NCBI RefSeq assembly: GCF_008016455.1 | Contig: NZ_SAXU01000001.1 | Span: 2,314,423-2,378,422 of the forward strand | Reading direction: 5' to 3' | DNA length: 64,000 bases | Source of the DNA: Brachyspira aalborgi | GTDB taxonomy: Bacteria > Spirochaetota > Brachyspiria > Brachyspirales > Brachyspiraceae | Shown here: piece by piece, positions 10,501 to 18,523 of the stretch | How positions within the stretch are numbered: the first letter of the stretch is position 1 | Layout of the letters: every line of letters starts with the position of its first letter | Position numbers and translations under genes: made by a program | Notes under the pieces: generated by a model | What the model was told of the DNA's origin: nothing | Database searches by the model: none | The model's input: only the letters and a program-made list of their open reading frames with translations

Positions 10501-10791
10501 GGAATAAGCAAAATGTCAACGGAATTTTCAAAATTTTTAATAGAACTTATAAGACCGATTAACCCTGGAATATCTACGGTTGAGAATATAGTTCAATTTG
10601 GTTATGATGCAAACGCGGTTGAAGTTAGCATTTCGGCAAATAAAGTATTTACTACTTTTTATTTTAGAGACCAAAATTTGGATAAAGCGAGTCAGCATAA
10701 ACAACAACTTATAGCCTTTGAAGGAGATAAATTCGGTTTAGAGCCAATGCCTTTTTCGGATGTAATATCTTATTTAGAAGGAAATAATTAA
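7507..10791 (+). CDS. AsmA/TamB-like membrane-anchored protein
   Basis: 1094 residues. A Lys/Asn-rich cytoplasmic start is followed by one membrane helix (residues about 46-66) and then a very long beta-rich extracytoplasmic part. Just after the helix comes the family opening: L-x-x-I-x-x-x-L-NRKLEIGDFKYS, then SIDNLRLRFS. This layout matches the AsmA-like/DUF748 and TamB group, whose members form hydrophobic grooves that carry phospholipid between membranes. I infer a role in outer-sheath lipid transport. It sits between two lipoprotein genes (52 and 21 bases apart). Confidence 0.8.
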   Translation: MKIKDLFKNLKKKKENETNAENHLGENINNNQIKNNNAKRKFKKRYIPLIILIVLIIGIIGARIYFNNERVKNLIENIVYSSMNRKLEIGDFKYSILFPNIQASDIMLYNSTKFNEAENISIDNLRLRFSLFSLFLLKLNIKEFSIDNLYINMFTDESGNWNLPDLPPSEKIKETNKEPFDFHKLDFLKLKANIENIRINNLSFKADSFSYITNQPNNGLIASLSNFNLHLDVHTKRFELSKAISVYAPEILKDIDIKSFISDSLTYNDSKTLFKDNPLFNLNIDNKNNKDEIELKFDFEIEKPNFKYNGIKKEDMQTAFNLLARYNITNQTVYIDNISSELLNDEILKIIASATEIFSDNIGINLETLYAKIDLKKVNSLTSIFMPSLGLNMSGLVNANADKTAGTINNIDNNVNISLEKINLSMSNLIAINNLNSLTKINYNYNKNKNSRDDIKINHNTTIDRVFALNRYMINNTDLTFRVISSLNGLLEIAPAINNPNKKSDTIIYVDNISTKYMNSSDIIMNGEVKFDEPTDLNINLKTLPLANLSGGLARGSLNADLNIFGDLINDIDANLNAIVNNFSYNLSGEVSSTAKAKLKLLANADLLSQRIKVSELNLDLDNFLNFKSHLDLGGMGLKKGFVNIHTLRIAPYSMKRWLSPKFAELLENLPFDDDVRITSALGYNLSLENTFASFTNYSTFYATEEKYKLQDIFLQADADVNFGENLHANIRKFNLESPTNNLKVSVDGYFTPTIKNANLNYEIGLNTENLYLPFGVEIGGLLSLIGNLKNNIANGDFITDKFFVNMDSSDKMSIVLKGLKSNIDYHFDLTPTTNQAISTAARYTPLVSQVPNLFFEQLRVYLKIAPFIDDSIRITDFSSAVKVQGHGFTIQDLKSSLYIGGEKFDDNLFLASISNETAPRRGAIHLPWLNLDLGSFNASSIKYDMRMLASDINFKYLLSPENRSKIDDDKLLVNLTGDISGIGINPLSAIKPATFFVGISKMSTEFSKFLIELIRPINPGISTVENIVQFGYDANAVEVSISANKVFTTFYFRDQNLDKASQHKQQLIAFEGDKFGLEPMPFSDVISYLEGNN

Positions 10792-10812
10792 AAATTTGTA
10801 GGGGATTAAAAA

Positions 10813-11415
10813 ATGAAATTATATAGTTTAATTATAATAGTTTTTATATTTATTTTAAGTTGCTCAAAATTAATACTTGTTAGAGAGCCAGAGATGAGAG
10901 TTTTGGGAGGAAAAACTTTAATCGAGGCGCAAGTTTTGGGAAGATATAGACAAATAGACGAAAGCGCCTATCAAATATCGACTTTATCGAGCGAAAAAGA
11001 TTTAAGTCTTATTATGGTAAGCACAAATATTTCAGAGGAGATTGCTACCGATTATAAAGAGGCTTTAATTAGAAGTATGTTTAATCAAGATGAAATTAAT
11101 TTATATAAAACCAATTCTTATATAGGCGAAAATAATAAAGGATATCTTTCGTATATTGCATTTGAAATATCAAATCCAAAAACTCAATATGGAGAAGAGA
11201 GAATAAAATATATAAAAGAGATAATGGAAAAAGAAAATACCGACAGAAGAACGATAGCGGAATATTTAATTTTATCGGACCCAAAATTAACTATGGCAAA
11301 TATAAAAGAAGTGGAATTGGCTTTATATAGAAGAAATATACAAAGACTTATAAATAATACTTATTATCAATTACCTGACAATACTTGGACTGTTTATATT
11401 AATACAAATAGTTAA
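10813..11415 (+). CDS. Hypothetical lipoprotein
   Basis: 200 residues with a signal peptide and lipobox (ILSC, Cys17). The mature part starts with basic-hydrophobic residues and contains an alternating E-A-Q-V-L-G-R-Y-R strand. The rest is helical and charged, and I recognise no named domain. A good ribosome site (AGGGGAT) precedes the ATG at 10813. It closes the unit begun at 5964 (21 bases after the AsmA-like gene), so a joint role in envelope assembly is a reasonable guess. Confidence 0.75.
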   Translation: MKLYSLIIIVFIFILSCSKLILVREPEMRVLGGKTLIEAQVLGRYRQIDESAYQISTLSSEKDLSLIMVSTNISEEIATDYKEALIRSMFNQDEINLYKTNSYIGENNKGYLSYIAFEISNPKTQYGEERIKYIKEIMEKENTDRRTIAEYLILSDPKLTMANIKEVELALYRRNIQRLINNTYYQLPDNTWTVYINTNS

Positions 11416-11423
11416 TTATATAG

Positions 11424-11452
11424 TTGATATATTTTTTAATTTATGTTAAAAT
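11424..11452 (+). promoter_or_regulatory. Promoter of leader A
   Basis: TTGATA at 11424-11429 and TAAAAT at 11447-11452 are separated by 17 bases. The core and spacer closely match the promoter of the related leader at 41476 (both run TTGA-y-A-T-ATTTTTTAAT-y-TATGTTA), which supports them as one repeat family. It drives leader A and, beyond it, the GTPase gene at 11732. Confidence 0.6.
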
Positions 11453-11497
11453 TATTTTAAAATAAATTATCAAAAATATTAAAAATGAGATTTAAAT

Positions 11498-11703
11498 ATG
11501 ATAATTAAGAATACTGTAAATTCGTTAAGCAAAGCAAAGCAAAGCAAAGCAAAGCAAAGCAAAGCAAACCTTTAAATTTTTTTCAACATTATGTTTATTT
11601 AATAAATATTATATTTTATTTTCTAAAAAATATTTTAAGTCTATATTTAATATTATTAAAAGAAAAATTAATTTCTTTTTGTTTTCAAAATATTTTTATA
11701 TAA
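11498..11703 (+). CDS. Leader ORF A, frame broken by repeat number (presently OFF)
   Basis: The ATG at 11498 opens a peptide MIIKNTVNSLSKAKQS that enters the AAAGC array. With the present repeat number it stops at 11573-11575. The neighbouring frame stays open for 45 codons after the array (11566-11700) and stops at 11701-11703, 28 bases before the GTPase start codon. One unit fewer, or two more, would join the ATG to that frame. The ON-frame peptide is hydrophobic and rich in Phe, Ile and Leu. The ribosome site before the ATG is weak. Its reality rests on the same architecture at four other loci. Confidence 0.5.
11527..11568 (+). repeat. AAAGC pentanucleotide tandem array (leader A)
   Basis: Seven perfect AAAGC units occupy 11531-11565, with a partial unit on each side. 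The preceding 20 bases (AATACTGTAAATTCGTTAAG) recur, with small changes, beside the arrays at 20553 (opposite strand) and 41571. The array is not a multiple of three per unit, so gain or loss of units changes the reading frame of leader A. Confidence 0.95.
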
Positions 11704-11731
11704 ATAATTTATTATTTAAGGAGATTAAATT

Positions 11732-13561
11732 ATGACTGAAGAACAAAAGAAAAAATGCGAGGAAATATATAATTTACATATTGATTTTCCTCTTAAAATT
11801 AGACCTATTTTTTTACCTAAATTTGGATGGGTTAAAATTGCCATGCTTTTAGCGGAAGTATTTAATAAAAACATAACCGAAGAAGAAGCGGGAGAAATTT
11901 TTGATAATATTTTTAATAATATTGGTAAAATGAATTGCGTTAAGGCTAAGGCTATACTTCTACCTATAGGAATAAATCTAATGAGTCAATCCTATTATAA
12001 AGATATATTTTGGAAAATAGCCAATTATTTTGATAACGGCAATAAAGAAGCAAATAAAATAAATAATGTCGTAGAAAATACGGCGAAGGAGAAAATTATG
12101 ACAGAAGAACAAAAAAAGAAGTGCGAGGAGATTATTAACTCCTACAAATCAAAACTTGGAGATGTTGATATTAGTTTATTAGCAAATCCTTTTAGTAGTA
12201 TTTTCAGTATTTTACAATCAGCCCATCAATATGTAGAAATCACACACATGACTATATCTTTGGCAAAAGTATTTAATAAAGATGTAAGCGAAGAAGAAGC
12301 GAAAAAAATTATATTTGAATTAAAAGAAGACTTAAAAGAAAATCGAGATGATGAAAAATATAAAGATTTTGAAAGTATAAGTTGGGCTATAGTAGATAAA
12401 TTAGACGATGAATTAATATTAAACTTATTAATTTTAGGAAAAACGGGAACTGGCAAAAGTAGTTTAGTAAACGCTTTAGTCGGCGAAGAGGTAGCAAAAG
12501 TAGGAGATGCCGAACCTGAAACAGAAGATATATACCCATATTCCGCTGAAATAGACGGAAAGAAAATCATTATACATGATAGCTGGGGAATGGAAGTCGG
12601 CAAAGAAGATATATGGGACGATATTATAAACAAAAAATTAAAAGAAAAAGGAATTGATAAAGATATTAAAGATTGGTTTCATAGTGTCACATATTGCATA
12701 CAAGCTGGCGGCAATAGAATTGAAGATTTTGATGCAAAGATAATAACAAAATTTATAAAAGATAAATATAATGTAATCGTAGCTTTAACGAAAGCCGAAC
12801 AAATGGGTAAAGAGGATAGAGAAAAATTTACAGAAAAAATTAAAGAAAGAATAAAAAAAGAAATAGAAAAAGAAGATGCAAAAAACGATATTATAGTCGT
12901 TTCGGTATCGGCGTCTCCCAAAAAATTAGACTATATGACTGAAGCTCCAAAACCTTATGGGATTGAAGAATATAAAGCGGCTATTTTAATATCTTGGAGA
13001 GAAATATTTATAAATAGAATTCCTATTCATATAATAGAGAAATTGAAAAAAGATATAGAAAATTCAAAATCTAACGCTCCAAAAGAAGGCAAAGATTTAG
13101 AAAAATTGGCTAAAGAAATACAAAAATATTTTATTAATGTAGTAAAAGAAAAAGTTCAAAATCATGTAAAAGATAATTTTGAAAAATATTATAAAATTAC
13201 TGAAGATATTCTTGTTGCAAGTAAAAATATAGATATATCTAATTTAAATATGTATGGAAGCATAGATGATACTACATATATATTTAGTGCATTTGATTTT
13301 GATTCTAGCGTGCTTGAAAGTATAGGAAACATAGTTCTTATGTTATTATTAGCTCCACTTACTATAGTAAGTGGTTTGCTCGATTTAATTTCACTTATAG
13401 CTTTCAATATAAAAAAATCTGACAAAATAAACGAGTTTATAAACGAAGTAAGCCAAAAAATCATAGATAAAATAAGCGAAGAAGAATTTGAGAGCGAAAT
13501 TAGAAAAATTATTATAAACGCTTTGAATGAAATTGATAAAAAAATAATTAAATTAAATTAA
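11732..13561 (+). CDS. P-loop GTPase with duplicated N-terminal helical domain
   Basis: 609 residues. The GTPase core has G1 GKTGTGKSS (about 236-244), a G3-like DSWG and a G4-like TKAE in place of NKxD, so nucleotide specificity may be relaxed. A hydrophobic segment (about 525-560) near the C-terminus suggests membrane contact. The N-terminus is a duplication: MTEEQKKKCEEI occurs at residue 1 and again at residue 123, and each copy contains an A-x-V-FNK-x-x-x-EEEA helix. The second copy has its own ATG (12098) with an upstream GGAG, so this looks like two genes fused in frame. It resembles dynamin/IRG-like and YcjF-type GTPases of unknown function. It follows leader A and precedes a second GTPase by 20 bases. 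Confidence 0.85.
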   Translation: MTEEQKKKCEEIYNLHIDFPLKIRPIFLPKFGWVKIAMLLAEVFNKNITEEEAGEIFDNIFNNIGKMNCVKAKAILLPIGINLMSQSYYKDIFWKIANYFDNGNKEANKINNVVENTAKEKIMTEEQKKKCEEIINSYKSKLGDVDISLLANPFSSIFSILQSAHQYVEITHMTISLAKVFNKDVSEEEAKKIIFELKEDLKENRDDEKYKDFESISWAIVDKLDDELILNLLILGKTGTGKSSLVNALVGEEVAKVGDAEPETEDIYPYSAEIDGKKIIIHDSWGMEVGKEDIWDDIINKKLKEKGIDKDIKDWFHSVTYCIQAGGNRIEDFDAKIITKFIKDKYNVIVALTKAEQMGKEDREKFTEKIKERIKKEIEKEDAKNDIIVVSVSASPKKLDYMTEAPKPYGIEEYKAAILISWREIFINRIPIHIIEKLKKDIENSKSNAPKEGKDLEKLAKEIQKYFINVVKEKVQNHVKDNFEKYYKITEDILVASKNIDISNLNMYGSIDDTTYIFSAFDFDSSVLESIGNIVLMLLLAPLTIVSGLLDLISLIAFNIKKSDKINEFINEVSQKIIDKISEEEFESEIRKIIINALNEIDKKIIKLN

Positions 13562-13581
13562 AATTTTTTAAGGAGAAACAA

Positions 13582-14691
13582 ATGAATACTGAAGAATTAA
13601 ACGAAAAACTTCAAAAATCTTTCGAGGAGTTGAAAAACAACTTGAAAAAACCGAGCATATTGCTTGCTGGAGGCACGGGCGTTGGGAAAAGTTCGCTAAT
13701 CAATAAGATTTTCGGGCGAGATGTGGCAAAAGTAGAAATTGGAAAACCTGTCACTTCTTTAATAGAAAAATTTGAAAGCGAAGATTTGGGCGTAATTCTA
13801 TACGATAGCCCGGGCTATGAAGTAGACAAAGTCAAACAATTTGAGGACGAGGTTATCGATATTAAGAAAAAAGAAGCCGTTAATTTGGTTTGGTATTGTA
13901 TTCAAGCCTCTGGAAATAGATTAACCGATTATGATATTGAGACGATTAAAAAATTCAGAGAAAATAATTTACCCGTAAGTATAGTTTTTACAAAATGCGA
14001 TTTAGAACCAAAGGAAGAACGAAAAAAATTAAAAGAAGTAATTGATAAAAGGATTGGCGAAATTGATATTTATGAAATGTCCTCTACTGTAGAAGACGAA
14101 TTCTATACAAAAGAATTGCAAAGATTAATTTCGGATGCGATAAAGAAACTTCCCGATATTTTAAGAGACGCTTTTATTTCGGCTCAAAAAATAAGTTTAG
14201 ATGAAAAATGGAACAGAGCGCATGGAGCTATACTTCAACATATAGCTATAGCTTTTGCCGTGCCTTTCAATCCTATTCCTTTTTCAGACGCTCCGATATT
14301 GGTTGCAAATCAAATGGGAATGATAGCGAGAATATTATATATTTACGATTTGGGCGGATTGGAAAATATGCTTAAAGGCGGAGCTGGAGGAGGAATAATA
14401 GGACAATTAATATCGAATCTTGGAAAAACGCTTGCCGTAAATATATTGGCATTCATACCAGGTATTGGAACTTTAGTAAAAGGATTGATAAACGGAGGAG
14501 TTGCCACTTTATTAACTTCGGCGTTGGGAGAAGCGGTTAATATTTCTTGCTATAAAATATACGAGTCCGTTCTTAACGGAAACGAAAATATAGAAGAGCA
14601 AATGAAAATGTTTGGAGATATGGTTCAAAAATATGCAACCGATTATTATAAAAGCGGAAAGAAACCCGAAGATTATAAAAACCCCGATTAA
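13582..14691 (+). CDS. P-loop GTPase with DUF697-like membrane domain
   Basis: 369 residues. G1 is GGTGVGKSS (about 30-38), G3 is DSPG and G4 is TKCD, all close to the Era/TrmE-like consensus. The C-terminal half has alternating hydrophobic helices rich in glycine (for example AFIPGIGTLVKG and NPIPFSDAPILVANQ), the pattern of DUF697/YcjF domains that sit at the inner membrane. A strong AAGGAG precedes the ATG. The 20-base gap from the first GTPase implies one operon and perhaps a heteromeric pair. I cannot assign the cellular role. Confidence 0.88.
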   Translation: MNTEELNEKLQKSFEELKNNLKKPSILLAGGTGVGKSSLINKIFGRDVAKVEIGKPVTSLIEKFESEDLGVILYDSPGYEVDKVKQFEDEVIDIKKKEAVNLVWYCIQASGNRLTDYDIETIKKFRENNLPVSIVFTKCDLEPKEERKKLKEVIDKRIGEIDIYEMSSTVEDEFYTKELQRLISDAIKKLPDILRDAFISAQKISLDEKWNRAHGAILQHIAIAFAVPFNPIPFSDAPILVANQMGMIARILYIYDLGGLENMLKGGAGGGIIGQLISNLGKTLAVNILAFIPGIGTLVKGLINGGVATLLTSALGEAVNISCYKIYESVLNGNENIEEQMKMFGDMVQKYATDYYKSGKKPEDYKNPD

Positions 14692-14705
14692 TTAAATTTA
14701 TGATA

Positions 14706-14760
14706 TAATATTTAGTCGTTAGTAAAAAAGCAAATAAATTTTATTAACGACTGAATATTA
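14706..14760. repeat. Long imperfect hairpin between GTPase and zinc-ribbon genes
   Basis: Arms 14706-14725 and 14741-14760 pair at 18 of 20 positions around a 15-base loop; the core AGTCGTTA/TAACGACT is perfect. It lies 15 bases after the GTPase stop. It could act as a terminator or processing site, although no clear T-run follows on the plus strand. Confidence 0.55.
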
Positions 14761-14786
14761 ATAAAATTATTTTTAAGGAGATATTT

Positions 14787-14966
14787 ATGTTTTACAATGA
14801 ATTTGACAAAACGGATTATTTTTATAAATGTAATACTTGCGGAAAATTATTTATTTCGGATAATAACGGAATTTTGGCAAGATTATTTAAAAAAGTAAAA
14901 TGCCCTAATTGCGGAAGTAGGGATGTAAAGTTAACTAATATTGATAGATTTATTAAAAAAGATTAA
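14787..14966 (+). CDS. Small zinc-ribbon protein
   Basis: 59 residues beginning at the ATG at 14787, seven bases after a good AAGGAG. Two Cys pairs, C-x-x-C (KCNTCGK) and C-x-x-C (KCPNCGS), are about 25 residues apart, which is the spacing of a rubredoxin-like zinc ribbon. No other domain is present. Such proteins are often adaptors or RNA/DNA-contacting subunits, but no function can be inferred here. It lies between the GTPase pair and a gene of unusual codon use. Confidence 0.75.
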   Translation: MFYNEFDKTDYFYKCNTCGKLFISDNNGILARLFKKVKCPNCGSRDVKLTNIDRFIKKD

Positions 14967-14999
14967 AAATTTTATATTAGTAAAAAAGGAGGATTGAAA

Positions 15000-15413
15000 A
15001 TGGAAATAACACGTCGTGATGTGTACGAAGCAATTTCAAAAGAATATCGAGAAGAATCGTTATGTCTCGATGAAGATAAACTTTTAAAAGAGGATTTGTT
15101 TCTATTTGTATACGACTATTATGTAGCTGGTATAATCGGACGACGCATGGTTCACAATCTTAGGGAATATTGTAGAACCGACTGTTTACCGAGATGGTTT
15201 AAACCCAAAGCGTTTAAAGTTGTAAAAGGATACATAATTGGTTCTTTGTTTGATAGTATTCGTTTTTACCGAAAGATAAAAAAGATTGAAAAATTTATCG
15301 AAAAGAATATCAATAGTCTTTGTCTAGATGACAAAGTAGTTGCGGAAATTTCGAAAGAGGAAATTGCGAAAATGAAAAATCGTTTTCGAATCACTTTGTT
15401 TCGACACAAATGA
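15000..15413 (+). CDS. Hypothetical protein with atypical codon use
   Basis: 137 residues. I place the start at the ATG at 15000 because GGAGG lies seven bases upstream; a TTG at 14994 is too close to that site. The protein is basic and helical, with no signal peptide and no domain I recognise; it has a hydrophobic stretch FVYDYYVAGIIG. Arginine is encoded by CGT, CGA and CGC in many positions, whereas neighbouring genes use AGA almost exclusively. This suggests recent acquisition from another genome. Confidence 0.7.
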   Translation: MEITRRDVYEAISKEYREESLCLDEDKLLKEDLFLFVYDYYVAGIIGRRMVHNLREYCRTDCLPRWFKPKAFKVVKGYIIGSLFDSIRFYRKIKKIEKFIEKNINSLCLDDKVVAEISKEEIAKMKNRFRITLFRHK

Positions 15414-15447
15414 AAACAATTTAAAAAATAAAAAAAGGAGAGTTAAA

Positions 15448-16143
15448 ATGAAAATAGCAATTATTGGCGATTTGCATGGTAAAAATTGCTGGAAAAAATT
15501 ACTTAAAGATAAAATTGATTCTTTAGACAAAATTATTTTTATGGGAGATTATAGCGATGATAGTTGGATTACATTTACCGACAAAGAGATTGTTTCTAAT
15601 TTGAAAGAAGTAATTGATTTTAAGAAAAAATATAATGAAAAAGTAGAATTATTAATTGGAAATCATGATTTTCAATATATTGTCGGCTATCCTACGGCTA
15701 GCAGATACAGAGAAACTTATGCAAAAGAAATGCATCAAATATTTAACGAAAACGAAAAATTATTTAAAATAATATTTATAAAAAATAATTGTATTTTCTC
15801 TCATGCGGGAATAACTAACGGTTGGATTGATTTTATAAAGAAAAAATATAATGTAGAAAATATAACGATAAATAATTTAGAGGAAGAAGTTAATAAAGTT
15901 TATGCATCGAATAAAGAAGATTGCAATATTGTTTCGTTTAGAAGAGGCGGATTTAATAATTTTGCTGGGCTTTTGTGGGCGGATACTGAAGATTTAATTG
16001 AAGACGCTTGGATAAATTATAATCAAATTGTCGGACATAATAGAGTTAAACCTTATTCGGTAATAAAGAGAGAAAATTATAATATTTTTTTGTCGGACCA
16101 TTTTGACACTAATCAAAATATTTTGCTTGAGATTGATATATAA
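15448..16143 (+). CDS. Calcineurin-like metallophosphoesterase
   Basis: 231 residues. The five metal-binding blocks are visible in order: GDLHG (D8, H10), GDYSDD, GNHD, SHAG and GHNR. This is the pattern of the Ser/Thr phosphatase/ApaH-like branch. The presence of GNHD plus a late SHAG block favours a diadenosine-tetraphosphatase or protein-phosphatase type, but substrate cannot be chosen. A strong AAAGGAGAG precedes the ATG. It converges with glyS, leaving only 3 bases between stops. Confidence 0.88.
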   Translation: MKIAIIGDLHGKNCWKKLLKDKIDSLDKIIFMGDYSDDSWITFTDKEIVSNLKEVIDFKKKYNEKVELLIGNHDFQYIVGYPTASRYRETYAKEMHQIFNENEKLFKIIFIKNNCIFSHAGITNGWIDFIKKKYNVENITINNLEEEVNKVYASNKEDCNIVSFRRGGFNNFAGLLWADTEDLIEDAWINYNQIVGHNRVKPYSVIKRENYNIFLSDHFDTNQNILLEIDI

Positions 16144-16146
16144 AAA

Positions 16147-18240
16147 TTATTTAATCAAACTTGAAAAATCAAGCATATTTTTAAATATTTTATCAACCAA
16201 AGAAAGCAAAGCGATTCTATTATTTTTTAATTTATCGTCATCTACCATAACCATAATCTCTTTAAAGAAATTATCTAAAGGTTCGTATAAACTTGAAAGC
16301 ATTGAAAAAGTTTTTTGATATTCTTTATTTTCTATAAGTTTTTTTATTTGAGTTTCTTTTTCTTTATAGATTTTATATAATTCTCTCTCCGCTTTTTCTT
16401 CTAAAATAGATTCTTCAAAAATCAATGTATTAGAAGTTTTTATAATATTTTTTACTCTCTTAAATACAAGCAAAAGATTTGAAAATAATTCTTCGTTTTT
16501 CTTTCTGAATTCGTCTATTGCCGAAATTTTCAAATAAGCGTCATATATATCGTCAATTTCTGTTGAAAGAACTCCCGAAATAGAATCTTTAGAAAAATGC
16601 AAATCGTTTTCAAAGCGAGATTTAAAAAAGTCGAATATATCATTAATCAAATTTTCGCTTTTATTATTTTTCGATTCTTTCGGCATAGAGTTAATTGTCT
16701 CTTCAATTAATTTTTTCAAACTCAAATGTTTTTGTGATTTAACTAAAATATTTATTATTCCAAGCGCTTGTCTTCTTAAAGCGTTAGGGTCCTGCGAACC
16801 AGTAGGAATATCGCCGACATAAAAACCAGCGACTATGTTGTCAATTTTATCTAAAATTGCAATCGCTTTTCCCGTATCGTTTGAAGGAATATCGTCATTT
16901 GCAAATAAAGGTTTATATTGTTCTTTAATCGCAGTCGCTATATTTTCGCCTAATCCCATTTCTTTTGCAAAATAAGAACCCATTATTCCTTGAAGTTCAG
17001 GAAATTGATAAACCATATTGCTAACCAAATCGGCTTTCATATATTTTATTGCTTTTAAAATATTATCTTTATTTTCGTTATAATTTAAAGCCTCAATTAA
17101 ACTTGCAGCGTTTTTCTCAAGCCTCTTTACTTTATCCGCAACGCTTCCTAATTCTTTTCTAAACATTAACATTGCAAGACGAGTATTCATTTCGTCCATT
17201 CCTTTTTTAATATCTTCTTGATACAAAAATCTTCCGTCTGAAAGTCGCGCCGTCAAAACTCTAATATTTCCCGCGATTATTTGAGGAGTTTTCGGCTGAT
17301 TTGCCGTTATGACGAATATATTAGTCAAATCTCCGTCTTTTTTCATTAATGGAAAATATTTTTGATGCTCTATCATTTCGCTCGTTAAAACTTCTTTAGG
17401 AACTTCCAAAAATTTAGAATCGAATTCCGCCGTAAGTAAATAAGGCTCTTCAACCAAATCGACTACAATCTCCGAAACTTTATTTTTCGATACGGCTTCA
17501 AAATTATTTTCTTTTTCGATTTTTTCAAGTTGATTAATTATATTTTCCAATCTTTTTTCTCTCGAAACTATAACATGTTTTTTCGATAAAATTTCCTCGT
17601 AATCTTTCGGATTATTTATTTCAACAAATTCGGGAGATAATAATCTATGTCCCGTGATTTTATTATTAGTTTCAATTCCAGCAACCGAAGTTTTTATAAT
17701 TTCGCCTCCAAATAAAGCCGCAACATTTCTTATCGGGCGAACAAAAGCAAAATCTTTATCGCCCCAACGCATTTTCTTTTTAAAATCTATATTTGCAATT
17801 ATATTTTCTAAATTCTCTTCAAATAATTTTTTTGTTTCTATTCCTTTTTTTTCTTTTTTGACATAAATATATTTTTTACCGTTTAATTCTTTTAAGTAAG
17901 GTTTGTCAAAAGATTCTTTTTCGTCAATATCTTTTATATTTTTAATTTCAATATTATTCGCTTTCAAAAATCCTTCTCCCGCTTTTGTTAAAACTCCGTC
18001 TTTAATCGCGCTTTCAAGCAAAGGACCTTTTGATTCTATAATATCGTCTTTTGATTTTTCTTCCGCTTCTTCTACTAAAATAGACAATCTTCTTGGAGTC
18101 GTAAAAGAAGTTATCGATTTAAAATTAAGTCCGTTATTTTTTAATGTATTTTCAATAATTTTCTTAAAACTCAAACTTGCAGGATATGCGAAATCCGCGG
18201 GTATTTCTTCAACTAAAATTTCAATTAATAAATCTTTCAT
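16147..18240 (-). CDS. glyS: Glycyl-tRNA synthetase beta subunit
   Basis: 697 residues, the normal length for the beta subunit of the tetrameric bacterial enzyme. Family blocks include LVEIPADFAYPA-type N-terminus (LVEEIPADF), TTPRRLSILV, the ATP-independent core region GPLLESAIKDG and the central GSQDPNALRRQALGI. The C-terminal helical part matches the tRNA-binding region. The alpha subunit gene glyQ is not adjacent and must lie elsewhere. This is a core gene sitting among accessory ones, which argues against the whole 11.5-20.6 kb stretch being one mobile element. Confidence 0.96.
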   Translation of the reverse strand: MKDLLIEILVEEIPADFAYPASLSFKKIIENTLKNNGLNFKSITSFTTPRRLSILVEEAEEKSKDDIIESKGPLLESAIKDGVLTKAGEGFLKANNIEIKNIKDIDEKESFDKPYLKELNGKKYIYVKKEKKGIETKKLFEENLENIIANIDFKKKMRWGDKDFAFVRPIRNVAALFGGEIIKTSVAGIETNNKITGHRLLSPEFVEINNPKDYEEILSKKHVIVSREKRLENIINQLEKIEKENNFEAVSKNKVSEIVVDLVEEPYLLTAEFDSKFLEVPKEVLTSEMIEHQKYFPLMKKDGDLTNIFVITANQPKTPQIIAGNIRVLTARLSDGRFLYQEDIKKGMDEMNTRLAMLMFRKELGSVADKVKRLEKNAASLIEALNYNENKDNILKAIKYMKADLVSNMVYQFPELQGIMGSYFAKEMGLGENIATAIKEQYKPLFANDDIPSNDTGKAIAILDKIDNIVAGFYVGDIPTGSQDPNALRRQALGIINILVKSQKHLSLKKLIEETINSMPKESKNNKSENLINDIFDFFKSRFENDLHFSKDSISGVLSTEIDDIYDAYLKISAIDEFRKKNEELFSNLLLVFKRVKNIIKTSNTLIFEESILEEKAERELYKIYKEKETQIKKLIENKEYQKTFSMLSSLYEPLDNFFKEIMVMVDDDKLKNNRIALLSLVDKIFKNMLDFSSLIK

Positions 18241-18333
18241 TTTTATTCCTTATAAAAACTAAATTAAAATATTGCAATATTCTATATTTATAATATAAAA
18301 AATTCAATATATTTATTATTTTCAAATTATATA

Positions 18334-18375
18334 AAAATAAACTATACAAATATTACAATCTGTATAGCTTATTTT
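18334..18375 (-). terminator. Hairpin terminator after the 18524 gene
   Basis: Arms 18334-18348 and 18361-18375 match at 14 of 15 positions around a 12-base loop. Read on the minus strand, the second arm ends in TTTATTTTTAT, as in a Rho-independent terminator. It separates the three-gene envelope operon from glyS. The rest of the gap 18241-18523 shows nothing else I can support. Confidence 0.6.
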
Positions 18376-18523
18376 TATTAATAAAATATTTTATTATTCA
18401 TAATCTTTCAATTAAACAAATATTTATAAAAACTGTCCTTTTTGATGTAAATATATTTTTATTATTAATGTCGTATAGCTATTATACATTTTATTATTAT
18501 TAATTCTAATATATTTAACCGCC

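Noticed and set aside
14994-14999. TTG start for the 139-residue reading of the 15000 gene
   Set aside because: It lies one base after the GGAGG site, too close for initiation; the ATG at 15000 has proper spacing.
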